A DNA stretch of 64,000 nt, from contig OZ038465.1 of NCBI GenBank assembly GCA_964036295.1, positions 1,513,615-1,577,614 of the forward strand. Direction: 5' to 3'. The position numbers and the translations under genes were made by a program. Positions within the stretch are counted from its first letter, which is position 1; every line of letters starts with the position of its first letter. Of the stretch, positions 43,407 to 55,836 are shown in pieces. This DNA is from Plumapathes pennacea. Lineage: Eukaryota; Cnidaria; Anthozoa; Antipatharia; Myriopathidae. The notes under the pieces are model-generated. The model did not search any database. It was not told the DNA's origin and was given only the letters and a program-made list of their open reading frames with translations.

Positions 43407-44596
43407 TTACATTCTGCCATATCTGCTGCTTAAAAAGACGCGTAACTTATAAAACCCGAACAAGATGGCGTGACATAAAGGAGACACGACCAACACTGCG
43501 CCTACAAACATTCCAGCGGCCATTCCGGGATTTTCCTCGTAGTTTATGTAGCTGTAGATATATGGCCTACCATGTCGATTGGTGCCTCCTGCTGCCCAAT
43601 ACAAAACCGTGAACAGACCATAAACTGCAGCGAACGTGGAGCTGTACACAAAATGCAGGTAGCGCACTGGAGTCGAGCTCAGCATTGTATCGGCGATCAT
43701 GAAGAGCGAGTTGAACAGGTGAGTGCTGATACTGACTATGCCAGTCCCCCCACCGAATATGAGAGACCAGTAAAGAAGAGTAATCATGATGCCTCCAGTT
43801 CCCGCTATGACATGAATTACCCACAAGACCTTGTAATACCACGTCATTGGCTCCTGCGCGTTGTCGTCGTCTCCAGTGGCGGGAAAACTGACCTCCACGT
43901 CACCATCCGCGCGTTTGTAGCTCGCGCCCTGAGTGTCAGTGGCGTTCCCGTGTTTTCTTTTTTTGAGAACATGTACCAAGGAGATTGCCGCTGCGAGGAC
44001 AAAGTAGGCCGTCACGGTGAAGTAGCCCCAGTTTGTGAGCAACGGTAACCGTTTCTCCTTGCTCTTTGTGCGGATGCCACTGTAGACGATGAACGCGAAA
44101 CAATAAATAGCAAGGATTATACGGTAGACGACTACGATTATCCTGGAAAACCACTGCAGCGGGAAAGAATGAAAAAAAAAAAAAAAAAAAAGAAGAAAAA
44201 AAGTGGCTCATTGAGTAATGGAAAACGGTAGCGAGCAATATTGGGATAATCAAATCCAAAGTTCCCCGAAGTTTTGACACTATTACAAGGTAAAAATATT
44301 AGTAAAGCTACAGATTCAGGCTGTAGTGTGACTGCAGCTGGTGTGTGTGACTAGGTTGATAGATGAGTGTCTTTATTTGATCACTCGCGCGTCACACAGC
44401 TGTCTACTGATTGACACTCAAGTTCCAGGCTTGTTTGACCTCCGGTTTGACTGCAGATTAAAACACGGTAAGACACGACAAACTCCATTACCAGGCTTGA
44501 GCAGGAGAATTAGACACTTGCCGGAGATTCTACGAAATCTTTAGCATCGGGATGTTTGAGTTTAAAATGATGCAGTCAAAACTCTTCTCGACACAT
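43407..44596 (-). pseudogene. Rolling stone-like copy 2: intact main exon, nonsense in exon 1
   Basis: Main exon 43407-44153 encodes 248 residues with six hydrophobic segments and the family blocks (LTNWGYFTVTAYFVLAAAIS, VLWVIHVIAGTGGI, STHLFNSLFMIADTML, YINYEENPG). Exon 1 (44522-44596) matches copy 3 but codon 7 is TGA instead of CGA, and its donor is GC (CCG|GCAAGT) rather than GT. GC donors can work; the TGA would truncate the product unless another start is used. It is a recent duplicate of copy 3, with introns alignable. Called a pseudogene with reservation. Confidence 0.75.
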
Positions 44597-44892
44597 GGCG
44601 GTGAGTCACTGATACAGTAAACTGTGTATGCAAAATACGCCTACAATAAATTAATATGTTGCATAATTATATGGCCTGCGCAGCGGCTCTCCCGGGGAAA
44701 AAGGAGAGGAGGGGGGTCTGGTCCGAGCGCGAACGCGAGACCGAGAGTTAACAGGAGCGAGCTTTTCAGTGTGCAAAATACTAGGATATCTAAAGATAGT
44801 GATTGCTGCGAGGTTTTGGTTTATTCTCGCATAAATGTAGTTGTGTTCATCACGAGCCAGAAGTGCACATTTTCACCTTCGCAGCAGGCCTC

Positions 44893-46071
44893 CAACCTCG
44901 TTCCCAGGCTCTTTCATCTCCCGGGCCCCGCCCCCGAAGAAAGACCCTGGTTCAGGCTGGTCACGTGTCGGCCAGATTCTGGCCGGTTGCAAAAAAGGAA
45001 ACCAAGGGAGGGGCCGTTAAGTCGGAAATTTACTATACTTTGTCTACTGGGGAAAGAAAAATTTGGATATAAAAATTTAACACCTCCCATGTAGTTTACG
45101 CCGCGTCTGAACAACAAGTCAAGTTGTTGCAGGCCTTATAGTTCTATGGGAGACCACTGCAAAAACGTATGCGGAAAACTGAGCTAAGAAGGCACTTCTC
45201 GAAACAGCGAAAGAGTTTTACAGCAGCTCGTTGCCACAGAGTGAAGGTTTACCGCATTTAATCTGCAGACCATGTGAAAGACGCCTCGACAACTTCAGAG
45301 CTTTCAAAAAGGTAATTTCGAGAGTCAAGGCTCCTTCGGAAGGGTGAAAAGATGCATTTAAACACGAAGGTGCGCTATAAAAGGCCATTGGCCTCCTCTT
45401 TCGACATCAAATTTGCATAATGTTTGTTGAATCGCACGTGCGTCCACAGCGTTCAGAAGTCGCTCTGTCCATGAAATTTCTCTGCAGCAACTAAAAGTAT
45501 ACCTAAAATTAAACACATACGGGCAACTTTAATGTGGAGTCTTGGACGGAAGGGTTTGAAACAAAATTTTTCTCTTGGCTGCCAAAATACATTTTGAATT
45601 TCGCGGTGCAATGCGACGCATGGCTGCTCACCAAGCATATTTAATTTTTTACTTTGAAGATTATTCTTGGATTTTACTCAAATTGCACTCAAAATGAATG
45701 TTTATGTGATGGCAAAATTGGTGAGGCAACATTATCTTGTTTTGCGTGGTATTCAAGTACAAGGAAAAACAAAATTTGGACATTTTTGGCTTTTTACTAA
45801 TTAGGAGCTGTTGTCTCGGTCGCTGTTGATTGACAAGTGGCTCTGCGCTTCCCTGGGAAGCGCCCTTTTATAGGAAAAAAAAAGCGTGGCTGATTTGTGT
45901 CGTTGTGCCAGCCTCGTTTTGATTTGACAAACGCACAGCACGACAAATTTCTTTGACAGGGGGACCCCTCCCAACGGATTATCTTTGTGAGCAAGGCACG
46001 TGACCAGCCTGAACCAGGGTCTTTCTTCGGGGGCGGGGGCCGGGAGATGAAAGAGCCTGGGAACGAGGTTG
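44893..46071 (+). mobile_element. MULE-like element, ~75-bp TIRs, 9-bp TSD, carrying an exon-like fragment
   Basis: Ends are CAACCTCGTTCCCAGGCTCT... and the inverted copy, about 75 bases with one mismatch, extending to the cacgtg core. Both sides carry the perfect 9-base repeat GCAGGCCTC (44884-44892, 46072-46080), the length typical of Mutator-like elements. There is no transposase. Inside, 45192-45347 is open in the plus strand and encodes LLETAKEFYSSSLPQSEG followed by LICRPCERRLDNFRAFKK, with a GT donor after 45311. The Cys-x-x-Cys block resembles the end of a zinc-finger-associated (ZAD-like) domain, from memory. It could be part of a larger autonomous relative or a captured host exon. 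Confidence 0.8.
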
Positions 46072-46080
46072 GCAGGCCTC

Positions 46081-47238
46081 CTGGTTTGATCGCTGTTTAA
46101 CTGAACTCCTGATTTGATGATTTGATTTGAACTCCTGGTTTGATCGCTGTTTAACTGAACCGCTCGATTTCAGAGCTAATATTACCATTGTCTGTAGTTC
46201 TGGAAAACAGCTTCGCTGATAAACAATCCTGGTTACATATTTTTTCAACAGCAACTTGATTTTAATAACACGTTTTAAATATAATAGCGCAAGTTAACTC
46301 TGAAAGAAGGCCCAGCCGTTGCTATTAGCTGAAATGAAGTTACGTAGCCGCTTATTTGAATAGCTTTCGCAAAACGAAACCATCAACGTGATCACTTTGT
46401 TGTGCTGGTTTTCATAGAAGAGACCCTACTACAATTTTGCACGCTAGAGATTGCAGTTAGGTGTAGGCGGGCTGATTATTCGCAGATCATCAGTACTCGT
46501 GACTCCACCGGCACAACGTCGTTGCACAGGCGTATTAAACAAAAGGCATAGAGAGTGAAAAGGCGATAAATTCCATACATGCTTGCTTTTATCTGCGGCC
46601 AGCTTTCATTATATTCATAAGAGTGGAAGAAGATAGAATACAATCTTTGTGCATTTCATGAATTTTAATGAGTGTGTTTATGTTAGCTTTGTTTTTATTT
46701 TAAATTTCACTAATTGTGCAATACTCCGCACTCCACGTTTTCCACCAGACCCTCCCGAGGTGTACATTCCAACATGATAACTACACAAGTATCTAACAGC
46801 GCGTGCCCGAAGCTTACGCATAACCTATTACCTAAATTAGTAACGCAATCGTAAATATGCGTGACCTAAGGTTCGCTACATAGGAATATTGCAAAACACT
46901 TATCAGACAATCATGTCTCACTTTGCGATGTTTCAGTCCAAATATCCTACATACTATATAGGCCAGCCAGTTGCATCATGTTTCGATCACAGGAAATAAC
47001 TAACATACCGCCGAAGAAATTTACAGCACTAGAGTTGAAAAACTATGCCCCTGGCTTTTCCTATATATACCATACTGCGGCGCCTTGACTCGCAAGAAAT
47101 AATACTGCAATATAATATGTTGACACAGAGTCACTATGGGCTCCTTTACGAAGTCAAGTGTCGTAAAGCGTTTTAGTTGCAAGCGCGTGAGGCAGTGTGG
47201 TCTAATTGCAAACGGTCTATTTGCACAACTTTGCTAGT
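46081..47238. other. No supported gene
   Basis: Just after the MULE-like element, ctcctggtttgatcgctgtttaactgaac occurs twice (46078 and 46131). The rest shows no recognisable gene or repeat. Confidence 0.45.
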
Positions 47239-48188
47239 TTACGGCATCAACACTTGTCTAAAATCCAATTTGAGAAATGTATACAAGCACGGGTTAAGAA
47301 ACAACGTTAGGAAACGGAAAAAGTCAAAAACAGTGAAACCACACCTCATCTAAGAAACAGAATCCACTATCTGATATTCTTGCAGCCCACCGATGTACCA
47401 GGTGAGGCAACAAATAACAAAAATTCCAAGCATCAGAGCGAAAATTACAATGGCGCGCGTATCAGGTGGCTTGAACCGAGAGTCTTACCGCTGCGTGTTG
47501 AGTCGAGTTGTCGTTGATGACTTCACCAATCCTGTGGAGTTTCCGTATTTCCTTCGATTGGCGCCTGATTACCTTGAATAGGCGGTAGTAGACAACTCCT
47601 ATGACACATAAGGGAAGCGCAAAACACAAGACGAACCAAAGTTAGGGTGAAGATGAGCCCGAACTGAAGCCGCTGGGCATCTGGCGCGGCGAAAGAAGCG
47701 AGGTCCGCTTGCCACGAGAGCTGGATAACGGCGACCAATAAGGAGAAAATCCACACAGCGCTGATTGTCACTAAAATGCGTCTTCTGCTCACGATGGCAA
47801 GGTCAGACACGTAGTACTCAATCGTAATGGCGAAAATGTGGAGAATAGTCGAGATCGAAATGAAGCGGAAAATGACGACAGCGCTGTAGCATAAGATCGG
47901 CGATAAGAACGGGTCGAATGCGAACGTGTTGCATGCAATCGACGTTGGAACCCCGAACAAACCTATTATCAGGTCAGAGACTGCCAGGCTGACCAGGAGA
48001 GTATTTATTTTGGTTCGAAGATGTCGTCGAGTGATGAAGAGTACCAAGGCAAGGATGTTGATTCCCGCGATGAACAAACTCAGGATTATTAAACAAGTGT
48101 CTTGGTCGACCTCGAAGAAGTTTTTGTAAACGTCCTTGCCATCCGGCGTGTTAGAATAATTCGCAGAAGAGCTGGTGAAAGTCGCCAT
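47239..48188 (-). pseudogene. Class A GPCR pseudogene
   Basis: The first 180 residues read as an intact rhodopsin-type receptor start: NILALVLF in helix 1, SLAVSDLIIG in helix 2, and EYY in place of DRY after helix 3. Near 47638 the frame shifts by one base and the fifth helix and third loop continue in the next frame. A second shift lies near 47463 before helix 6. An in-frame TAG is at 47350-47352, after which helix 7 with NPCLY is still readable to a TAA at 47239. Three breaks make a full receptor impossible from this locus. Helix 6 lacks the usual CWxP. Intronless like its neighbour at 54590. Confidence 0.85.
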
Positions 48189-49194
48189 CTAAATGCAAAT
48201 CTCAGTAAAACAGACGTCTGATGATATCCATGTAGAACTGGTAATATATTTAACGAGTCACGTACCGCACAAAGTCAGCGGGATTGAACGTGGGAAAAAG
48301 TGGAAAGAAACGCCGAGGTTAACGTGGCTCGTAATAGTTTCTGGTAGTTTATAGACCAGGAAATGACCTGCTGCTTAGTTTAATCGGCGTTTACTTTCTC
48401 AAAAGGGTTTTGTTTATGGCATTGAGTTCTTAAGAAGAGTGTGTTCTCATAAATTTTGGGCAGATATCGGTTACCATGGCGACACAACGTCACCTGTTGT
48501 GAGTGATATACAAGCGGGAAAAAGTTAATTATATTCATATTCCTTTGGTGAATTTTTTTGAAATTTTGCACAATTGTTTTGTGTACGGAAAGCGACAAAA
48601 TACATACATTTGGTAAAATTCTGTCAACACGTTTTGCAGGAAATCCATTTTTTCTCTCATTTGGTTTTCTGTTGACAGAAATTCTTTAAAAAAGACGTCG
48701 GCTTTTCTGGGCTTCAGTTAAATGAATGAGGAAAAAATAGAGACAATTCACCGACTCGGAGCGGATTTATTCGAAAAAACACGAAGGAAAACCGCAAAAA
48801 TTTCGGGTGTACAAGATCAGCATTTGCGCATGTGCACGATGCCTGCGCGTGCATTTCTCCTGAGCGGGCAGTTCTTTTTCCGGTGTCTGTATCTTACGCC
48901 AAAAACGCGCATGATTCAATCTGAGGTTTTGTACGATTAGCTAGTTTTTCTTAGCTAAACGCTTTGGAAAACTATATCAAAGCGGAAACGGAAGTCAAAA
49001 AGCTGGCAGCAATCAGCTATCAAATTAATTTGATGCAAGGCGAGTTTGTACAAAGCCGCCGATTTCATTCATGAATTGTCACAGCGAGCCGCTCCAGCGG
49101 CTTTGAGTTTTTCCTCCGTTTTTCAGTCGTTGAACAGTGAATAATCTAACCAGAACCTGCATGCGATGGGAAATATTGCACTGAAAGAAATCTT
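48189..49194. other. No supported gene
   Basis: Upstream of the GPCR pseudogene. A short match, tggaaagaaacgccgaggtt at 48301, has an inverted partner near 57200, hinting that the inverted repeat described next once extended this far. Confidence 0.4.
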
Positions 49195-49905
49195 GGACGT
49201 CCAACTGAGTTTACGGTTAAGGTTTTTTCTTACGTTATTAGACAAAGGAGTTCATCTTCTATTGGAATTCGGTTTGTAAAAATTTCAAACGGGTGGCCGG
49301 TTTAAGGAAATTCGACTCGCGCACTAAAAACGTAAACAGTAAATTGACATTAGTGGACGACTATGGAACAAGGTATCTCGGCGTACCGACTTCCTACTGC
49401 CGCTTGTTGGAGCATCCTTGCATACTACGAGCCTGGTGATGTACCGCAACACTGAAAGAATCTTCTGTACGTCAGGAAGAACGAAACGACTAATGAAACG
49501 TCCAGGGGGACCGGCTTTGTGACTGCCAGGCGAACAATTACGAAGGGCACAAGCATCGCCTGGCTCCTGTGCCTGCTTTTACCACTTGAGGAGGTCCACC
49601 CCAATGTTTTCTCATTCTGATCGCCTCTCAAGAGTCTTGCAGAGAAGCGCATTTACCCTGGATATATACGGTTGAAGCGGGTTGAAGCGACACTCTGTTG
49701 AGCTTACTTTTCAACCGCTAAAATTTAGTTTTAGTGTGATGAATAGAGGAGTTGATGAAGATTAAAATTTTATTTGTAAAAATTCTGCCACGCTTGTCTA
49801 AAACGCACTGTCGTGCCTTTGTAGGACTTCAGGAACACTGTTTAGGACGCCATGTTTGATGACATCACCGACATGCACAATGCGTTATTCAGCTCTGTCC
49901 GTTAA
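49195..49905 (+). repeat. ~700-bp repeat, copy A (inverted partner at 56500-57185)
   Basis: Blocks in order: taaggttttttcttacgtta, aatttcaaac, gtaaacagtaaattgacatt, cggcgtaccgacttcctact, ggagcatccttgcatactac, tggtaaaagc complement, ggttgaagcgggttgaagcg, and gacgccatgtttgatgacat. All reappear in reverse orientation at 56500-57185. The ORFs within it in both copies differ and carry stops, so it is probably non-coding. Confidence 0.75.
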
Positions 49906-50680
49906 GCTTGGTTGCCAATCTCGTACCCAGACCCTCCAATGTCTTATGCGCATGCCCGACGAAATCAAAGGCTCTGGCGGAATCCATTTCGGCAAGTCCG
50001 CGATTCTCGGACTTCCGGTTTTTCTGCGCATGCCCGTGGGTAAATGGCAAGCCAGATTTATTTGGGGTTTTTGGCAGCTTTTGTTGTTATGTATGGGGTT
50101 AGAAGTGAATAAAACACAACTATATTTTTGAACGGAAACATTAAGTTTTAAGATTCAGACCGTAGAAGGATGTTCCATTGGACGAGCGGATTTTTTATAC
50201 GACAAGTCCACCGATTGATCCATGGACTGATTTTATCGATACTGCAAATACAGTAACTCTGTTGGCCTGGTCAGGTTGACATGCTCACGATGTACATATG
50301 AAGAATGCCGTACACATAATCCGTGCACGTATCGCGCAAATACAAAGCAGCTGCACAGAAAACAAATTACCGCTGTAATAAATGGGTCCCCGCAAACTTC
50401 ATCACCGCTGTGAAAGTTCCGCGGCCGTTGGTGCTGTTCCGGTTGTTTTGAGTTGTATTTGAAATAACCAATCAGGATCATCTAAAAATCGGATTCCGCC
50501 AGAGCGAGATTGCTTGGTTGCTTTCAATACAATACAATATTCACAATGATCAGCGTATTAAAAAATATACATATTCTACCGTCCACACGACGCCGTATTC
50601 AGTCGTATTCACAGCGTATTTAAAAAATCCACTCTATCGGGGGGTAAAACCGGTGTGTTTCCGGGATCCCGCTAGTTTAA

Positions 50681-50907
50681 AGGCCAATTCACACTGGACG
50701 CGTCGAGACACGCCGTAACTGCACGTGACAACGCGACAAAATTAGACCCTGGTCATTCCTTCAATCCGATTCACACCGGACACGGCGCGACATAGCGACA
50801 ACGCGTCAACTCAGAGCGACGCCGTAGAAATAGAACAAGGGGCTAATTTCAACGCGACAACGCGTGCAGTTACGGCGTGTCGCAACGCGTCCAGTGTGAA
50901 TTGGCCT
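50681..50907. mobile_element. 227-bp MITE, TSD TAA, ends AGGCCAATTCACACTGGACG
   Basis: The terminal 23 bases are perfect inverted repeats. Flanks are TAA on both sides (50678-50680, 50908-50910), which fits PIF/Harbinger-type insertion. The interior is made of 'gcgacaacgcg' motifs. A related broken piece (gtccacacgacgccg) lies at 50580. Confidence 0.8.
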
Positions 50908-51569
50908 TAAGATATCACGAGTCTTTTTGATCACGAGGAAAATTTTAAGTAAGCCACGTAGCCTGAAATGTCAGTCGTCTCCTCGGCCCTCTGTTTTGCC
51001 ATATTGCAAACGTAAATCTTGACGTGGAAGAAAGAAACAGATCAGTAAACCGCGGTAAACAATTACACGGATTCGTGAAGCAAATTAAGTTAATTAGTTA
51101 TAAGTAAGAAAGGTTTTACTCTTGGCCAACTACTCTCGGAAATGACCTGCACATAGTTGTAAAATGCCACAAATTTGTGAAGAAGTCATGATTGTGGCTG
51201 GGATTGTCATTATTGTTAGTGGGGAAGAGTTCAGACCTGCGTACTTACAGTTGTTTTTGATAGTCGAACTGGATGCTTGTGTTACTGCCGGATGCATTCT
51301 GAGATTGCGCAAAAGCAACAGACTCCAGCGCAGCTTCTAATAATAGAACTGAATTTAATACCGTAAAACAAGCCAAGCGAAAAGCACTAATAGTCTAATA
51401 TTACACCTATCAAACTGGCAACGGATTTTATAAGTGTCTACAGCAGGAACACGGGCTGAGTGTCTTTTTATAATTGACTCGGGACTGAATGTACTCTTAA
51501 TTCAGTACAACGTAGAAACGGCCTCATGCATTTTAGAGTTCGGGACAGGACTAAATATACGATGGCTGT

Positions 51570-53315
51570 TTACATTCTGCCATATCTGCTGCTTAAAAAG
51601 ACGCGTAACTTATAAAACCCGAACAAGATGGCGTGACATAAAGGAGACACGACCAACACTGCGCCTACAACCATTCCAGCGGCCATTCCGGGATTTTCCT
51701 CGTAGTTTATGTAGCTGTAGATAAACGGCCTACCACGTGGATCCGTGCCTCCTGCTGCCCAGTACACGACCGTGAACAGACCATAAACTGCAGCGAACGT
51801 GGAGCTGTACACAAAATGTACCAAGGAGATTGCCGCTGCGAGGACGAAGTAGGCCGTCACGGTGAAGTAGCCCCAGTTTGTGAGATACAGTAACCATTTC
51901 TCCTCGTTCTCTTTGTAAGCGATGCCACTGTAGACGATGAACGCGAAACAATAAATAGCAAGGATTATACGGTAGACGACTACGATTATCCTGGAAAACC
52001 ACTGCAGCGGGAGAGAATGAAAAAAAAAAAAAAAAAAAAAAAAAGAAGAAGAAAAAAAGTGGCTCATTGAGTAATGGAAAACGGTAGCGAGCAATATTGG
52101 ATAATCGAATCCAATATTCCCCGAAGTTTTGACAATTACAAGGTAAAAATATCAATAAAGCTACAGATTCAGGCTATAGTGTGACTGCAGCTGGTGTGTG
52201 TGACTAGGTTGATAGATGAGAGTCCGGGGGGGGGGGGGGGGGGGGATACTCCCTCTGATTGGCTATACGGGGAGGCTCCGCCCGAAAGGGGTGTATTTTT
52301 ACGATCGAGGTATAAAAAAGGTATAGGAAAATGACGTTTTTTAGGTATTTTAAAGGGTCAATAAAAAGGGTGGAGTGAGGAAATAATTTTGGTATTTTAA
52401 AGGGGTACGAAAAACGCCAGGAAAAACCGGGGAAAAAAAACGGCGGAAGACCGGAAACTCCGCCTTGTTAAAAGTGGGAAGCACCCCGCCGTGGAATATC
52501 GCGTTCCTGATCAAAGGTATAAAAAAGGGGTGCATTTGTACTGGAGGTATATAAAAGGGTCCCGATTTTGCCCCCAGGATGGTATTTTAAAGGGTAAGGG
52601 GTTGACAGTCCGGGCGGAGTCTCCCCGTACAAAAGTCCTTTGAGTATCCCCCCCCTCCCCCCCGGGTGAGAGTCTTTATTTGATCACTCGCGCGTCACAG
52701 CTGTCTACTGATCGACACTCAAGTTCTGCTTTGTCCAACACATGCATAGGATAGCGCTCTTTCGATAAAGCAAAAGCGAATATAGATTGATCAACGGGGC
52801 GTGACTCAGCACATTTGCACCGGAATTACCCTGCGGACGTCAATGCAAGAAAGGAATTATGCAAACATCAGCCCTGGCATCATGGCCAAATCTCATCGTT
52901 CTGCATAGGAAATTGCAAAGTGCTATAGTATTTTATGCGTGAAATGTATGTATAGAGCACCGTTCCACATTCGGGTTCTTCGGCCATTATTGTGGGTTTA
53001 CATGCATTTATATGTAGCTCGCTTAGAACGACACCGGAGCAGTAAACTATAGTGTATTACAACTTCAATCTATCACCTATTCACAGGACAAGACTCTAAA
53101 GAACGAGACAGAGGCGGCTTAACCATGACAGTCACTACAAGCCCGGTGCTTGTTTGACCTCTGGTTTGACTGCGGATTAAAACACGGCAAGACACGACAA
53201 ACTGCATTATCAGACTTGAGCAGGAGAATTTGACACTTACCGGAGATTCTACGAAATCTTTAGCATCGGGATGGTTGAGTTTCAAATGATGCAGTCGAAA
53301 CTCTTCTCGACACAT
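51570..53315 (-). CDS. Rolling stone-like copy 3, internally deleted
   Basis: Exon 1 53241-53315 (25 codons, intact, consensus GT donor) and exon 2 51570-52001, joined in phase 0 at ESP|WFS; 168 residues. Compared with copy 2, 318 bases (equivalent to 43656-43973) are missing in frame, with atg at both edges of the deletion. The product keeps the first two and last two hydrophobic segments but loses the third and fourth and the loop before them. Whether a four-helix product folds is unknown; it may be a pseudogene with an intact frame. Its intron carries a poly-G foldback element at 52225-52666. Confidence 0.7.
52225..52666. mobile_element. Poly-G/C-ended foldback element, 8-bp TSD TGAGAGTC
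   Basis: Begins with about 21 G then GATACTC, ends GAGTATC then a C-run and CCCGGG; further in, acggggaggctccgcccg and cgggcggagtctccccgt pair. Flanked by TGAGAGTC on both sides (52217-52224, 52667-52674). The duplicated locus near 44360 has the site without the insert (gatgagtgtctttatttg). Internal sequence is rich in 'ggtattttaaaggg'. Confidence 0.8.
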
Positions 53316-53902
53316 AGCGGCGAACTCGGTCGAGCGGTCAATATACAGTAAACAGTGTTATGCAAAACACGCTTACTGTCCAACGTCACTGGAGTTAGGA
53401 AAGGCTGGATGACGTCATTCGGAAGACCGATGTGTCACGCCAAAAGCTGGAAACAATTTTCGCGCGCGTTAGTTCCCAGGTACGTTGCATCGCAGCTAGC
53501 CTGTTTCGCTAAACATTTCAAAGATGCCGCTTTTACTTTTCAGGTCAGCAAAATTGGTAGAGGAACAGTCAGTAAAGCACTTAGTAAGGGAAACAACTGC
53601 ATTAGGCTTGTCAGCTAAAAAATCCGGCGGTCTGAAAATATAATGTGCCAAAGGAAGTCAGAGAAGTAACTAGCACTTTCATAGGTTAAATAGGCTAATA
53701 CCTCATCTTCTTCCCAAAATTTCCGACGCGCAAAGGACTGTGGTACGCGTCTGTAGGATCTTTCGTGCACACTTAGATATCCAACTGGCAATGTAACTAG
53801 TTAGCTTAAGTCCAGTTTTTAACTTTTAATTTATAGATTTTATCAACACGGCCACATCAGCTTTATTGCTGCAGTTGCCTAACACCGCGTATAAATAAAT
53901 GA

Positions 53903-53968
<66 letters not shown>

Positions 53969-54589
53969 ACTTGCTAAAGTAAAATTATCGGGAAGATCTG
54001 TTTTACGTGCTAATTTGTTATTCTGATTCTTGGCTGTTATAATTCCCTTCCATCCGGAATCGTGAGGGAAAGATAAGCTCTATTACATCCGACGGGGAAA
54101 ATGCTCATAAAATAAACCGCAAGGGGCTGGCCGATTATGGTAAATACGGCCGAGCTGGTAAAGCAGTAATCGTAGTTGTTTAAATTAAAGTGCATAGCAT
54201 CCAATCGAATTGGCACAATGAAAATATATTCTATGGAAAACAGATGACGGATCCAATGACTTCCTCTATAAAATACTAAGTGCAAGCCATCGGATTATCT
54301 CTGACTTTTATCTCGTCTCTCCCCCTTTTAACTTTTCCAGAGAGAGTGAAAGATGAAAAATAGACTCTTTTTCTTTGACTCGCCGGTTTCTTTTATTTAT
54401 TTATTTACAGAGTTTGATGTAGACAATTAAACATTACCATAACTCCTTGAGAGTACTAATAGCTTTTGTTCACAAACGCGACTAGCTGGCCTAGCTTGGA
54501 GCTGAAAATTGTTGTGAAGTATTGTTGGGGGTGAAGTTATATTGTCATATATATACCCGTCAGATACAAACGCAATTTATAGAAATGTC
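53316..54589. repeat. Intergenic with (TTA)n microsatellite at 53904-53967
   Basis: About 21 ATT units. No gene is supported; the 87-codon ORF at 53355-53618 has no recognisable features. Confidence 0.6.
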
Positions 54590-55516
54590 TCACACGGAGT
54601 TTGTTTTTGTCAGTGTGTTTCGTTGAGCCTTTCTTCCTCTAAAGCGAAACACTTGTCTCAAGTTCTTCCTGATGTCTCTCTTGAAAAAAGCGTACGCAAC
54701 TGGATTGATGCCAGAATTTACATTGAAAAGCAGACTTACAATAAATCTGTACTCCTGAAGTTTCGGTTTGTCCGTCACTAATTGATCGTTGAAGGTAAAT
54801 ATGAGCTCAACAAAATAGCAAAGGAAAAATACTGCGACCGCAACGCAAATCATCTTCATCGAAGACGAAGCTCTTTGGTTTTGCGTTGAAACGTCTCTGC
54901 TGTGCTCAGTTCCCAGATTAAAGCGGCGCAGTTGCGTTATTTGAATATCCCGTCGACGCGATTGTCGTCGAACAACGCAGAAAATCCGAGAAGCAGCAAA
55001 GGCTAATGCGACCGTCGGTAAAATCTCAAAAATGACACTATCAAACGTCGCGAATCTTTTAAAGTCGTTTGGATCCCCTGGTGAAGTCAGTATGTCGGCT
55101 TTCAGGTAAAACACAAAGTGCGGCAGAAACGAAATTATCCAAGCAGTGAATATGAACAAGACGACTCTCTTCGTTGTCATCAAAGTGACGTACCTTAAAG
55201 GTTTGGTGATAAAAACGTAGCGGTCGAGGGTCAGAACACAGAGGTTGGTAGCCGATGCAGCGGCGAGAAACGAAAGTATGCTGTACCGTAGATTAGTGTC
55301 AGGTTTTACCAGGCACTGCGTCAGTAAATAGGCCGTGCCGACTAAAGCATCCGCAAGGGCGAGTGACAAAATAATCCAGTTGGTCGGATTGTGAAGTCGT
55401 TGTTTGGTGACGATAAGACAGATGACAGTTCCATTCCCAGTGACTGTTAAAGCAGAAAGGACAGCGGCAAGAACGAGATACCACAATGGTGGTAACTGTT
55501 GCATGTTGTGGTCCAC
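54590..55516 (-). CDS. Class A (rhodopsin-like) G-protein-coupled receptor
   Basis: 308 residues, single exon, seven hydrophobic helices. Helix 1 GNG (Asn28), helix 2 LSLALAD (Asp56), DRY at 98-100 followed by VFITKPLRYV, and helix 7 NPVAY with a following basic helix 8 (FKRDIRKNLRQVFRFRGRK). The second extracellular loop is short and helix 6 (VAVFFLCYFVELIF) lacks CWxP. The third intracellular loop is Arg-rich, fitting G-protein contact. Such intronless, ligand-unknown receptors are common in cnidarian genomes. Ligand cannot be predicted. Confidence 0.9.
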   Translation of the reverse strand: MDHNMQQLPPLWYLVLAAVLSALTVTGNGTVICLIVTKQRLHNPTNWIILSLALADALVGTAYLLTQCLVKPDTNLRYSILSFLAAASATNLCVLTLDRYVFITKPLRYVTLMTTKRVVLFIFTAWIISFLPHFVFYLKADILTSPGDPNDFKRFATFDSVIFEILPTVALAFAASRIFCVVRRQSRRRDIQITQLRRFNLGTEHSRDVSTQNQRASSSMKMICVAVAVFFLCYFVELIFTFNDQLVTDKPKLQEYRFIVSLLFNVNSGINPVAYAFFKRDIRKNLRQVFRFRGRKAQRNTLTKTNSV

Positions 55517-55836
55517 CTTTAGAGAAGGACAAGTTGTTAGGAAATAGAACGGAGCTTTCAGAAACCAAAATCAACCTGTTGCTGATGATGTATGTTTGAT
55601 CTTCTTTCAGTTTCTTCTGTCACGCTGTTGCTCCATATATTCAAATTGTTGTCCCTTTGATTTGGATTGACAGTCAAACAATAACAAAATTTATAACCGG
55701 AGTCGATCGACAAAAGTACCTAATTGAAACTGGGCAAGTTTGGTGAGAGCATAATGATGCCTGTGCATACACGCATGCGTCAAGCTTATAAAGTGCATCG
55801 CGACGTTTGATAGTGCCATTTAAATAGAGATTACTT

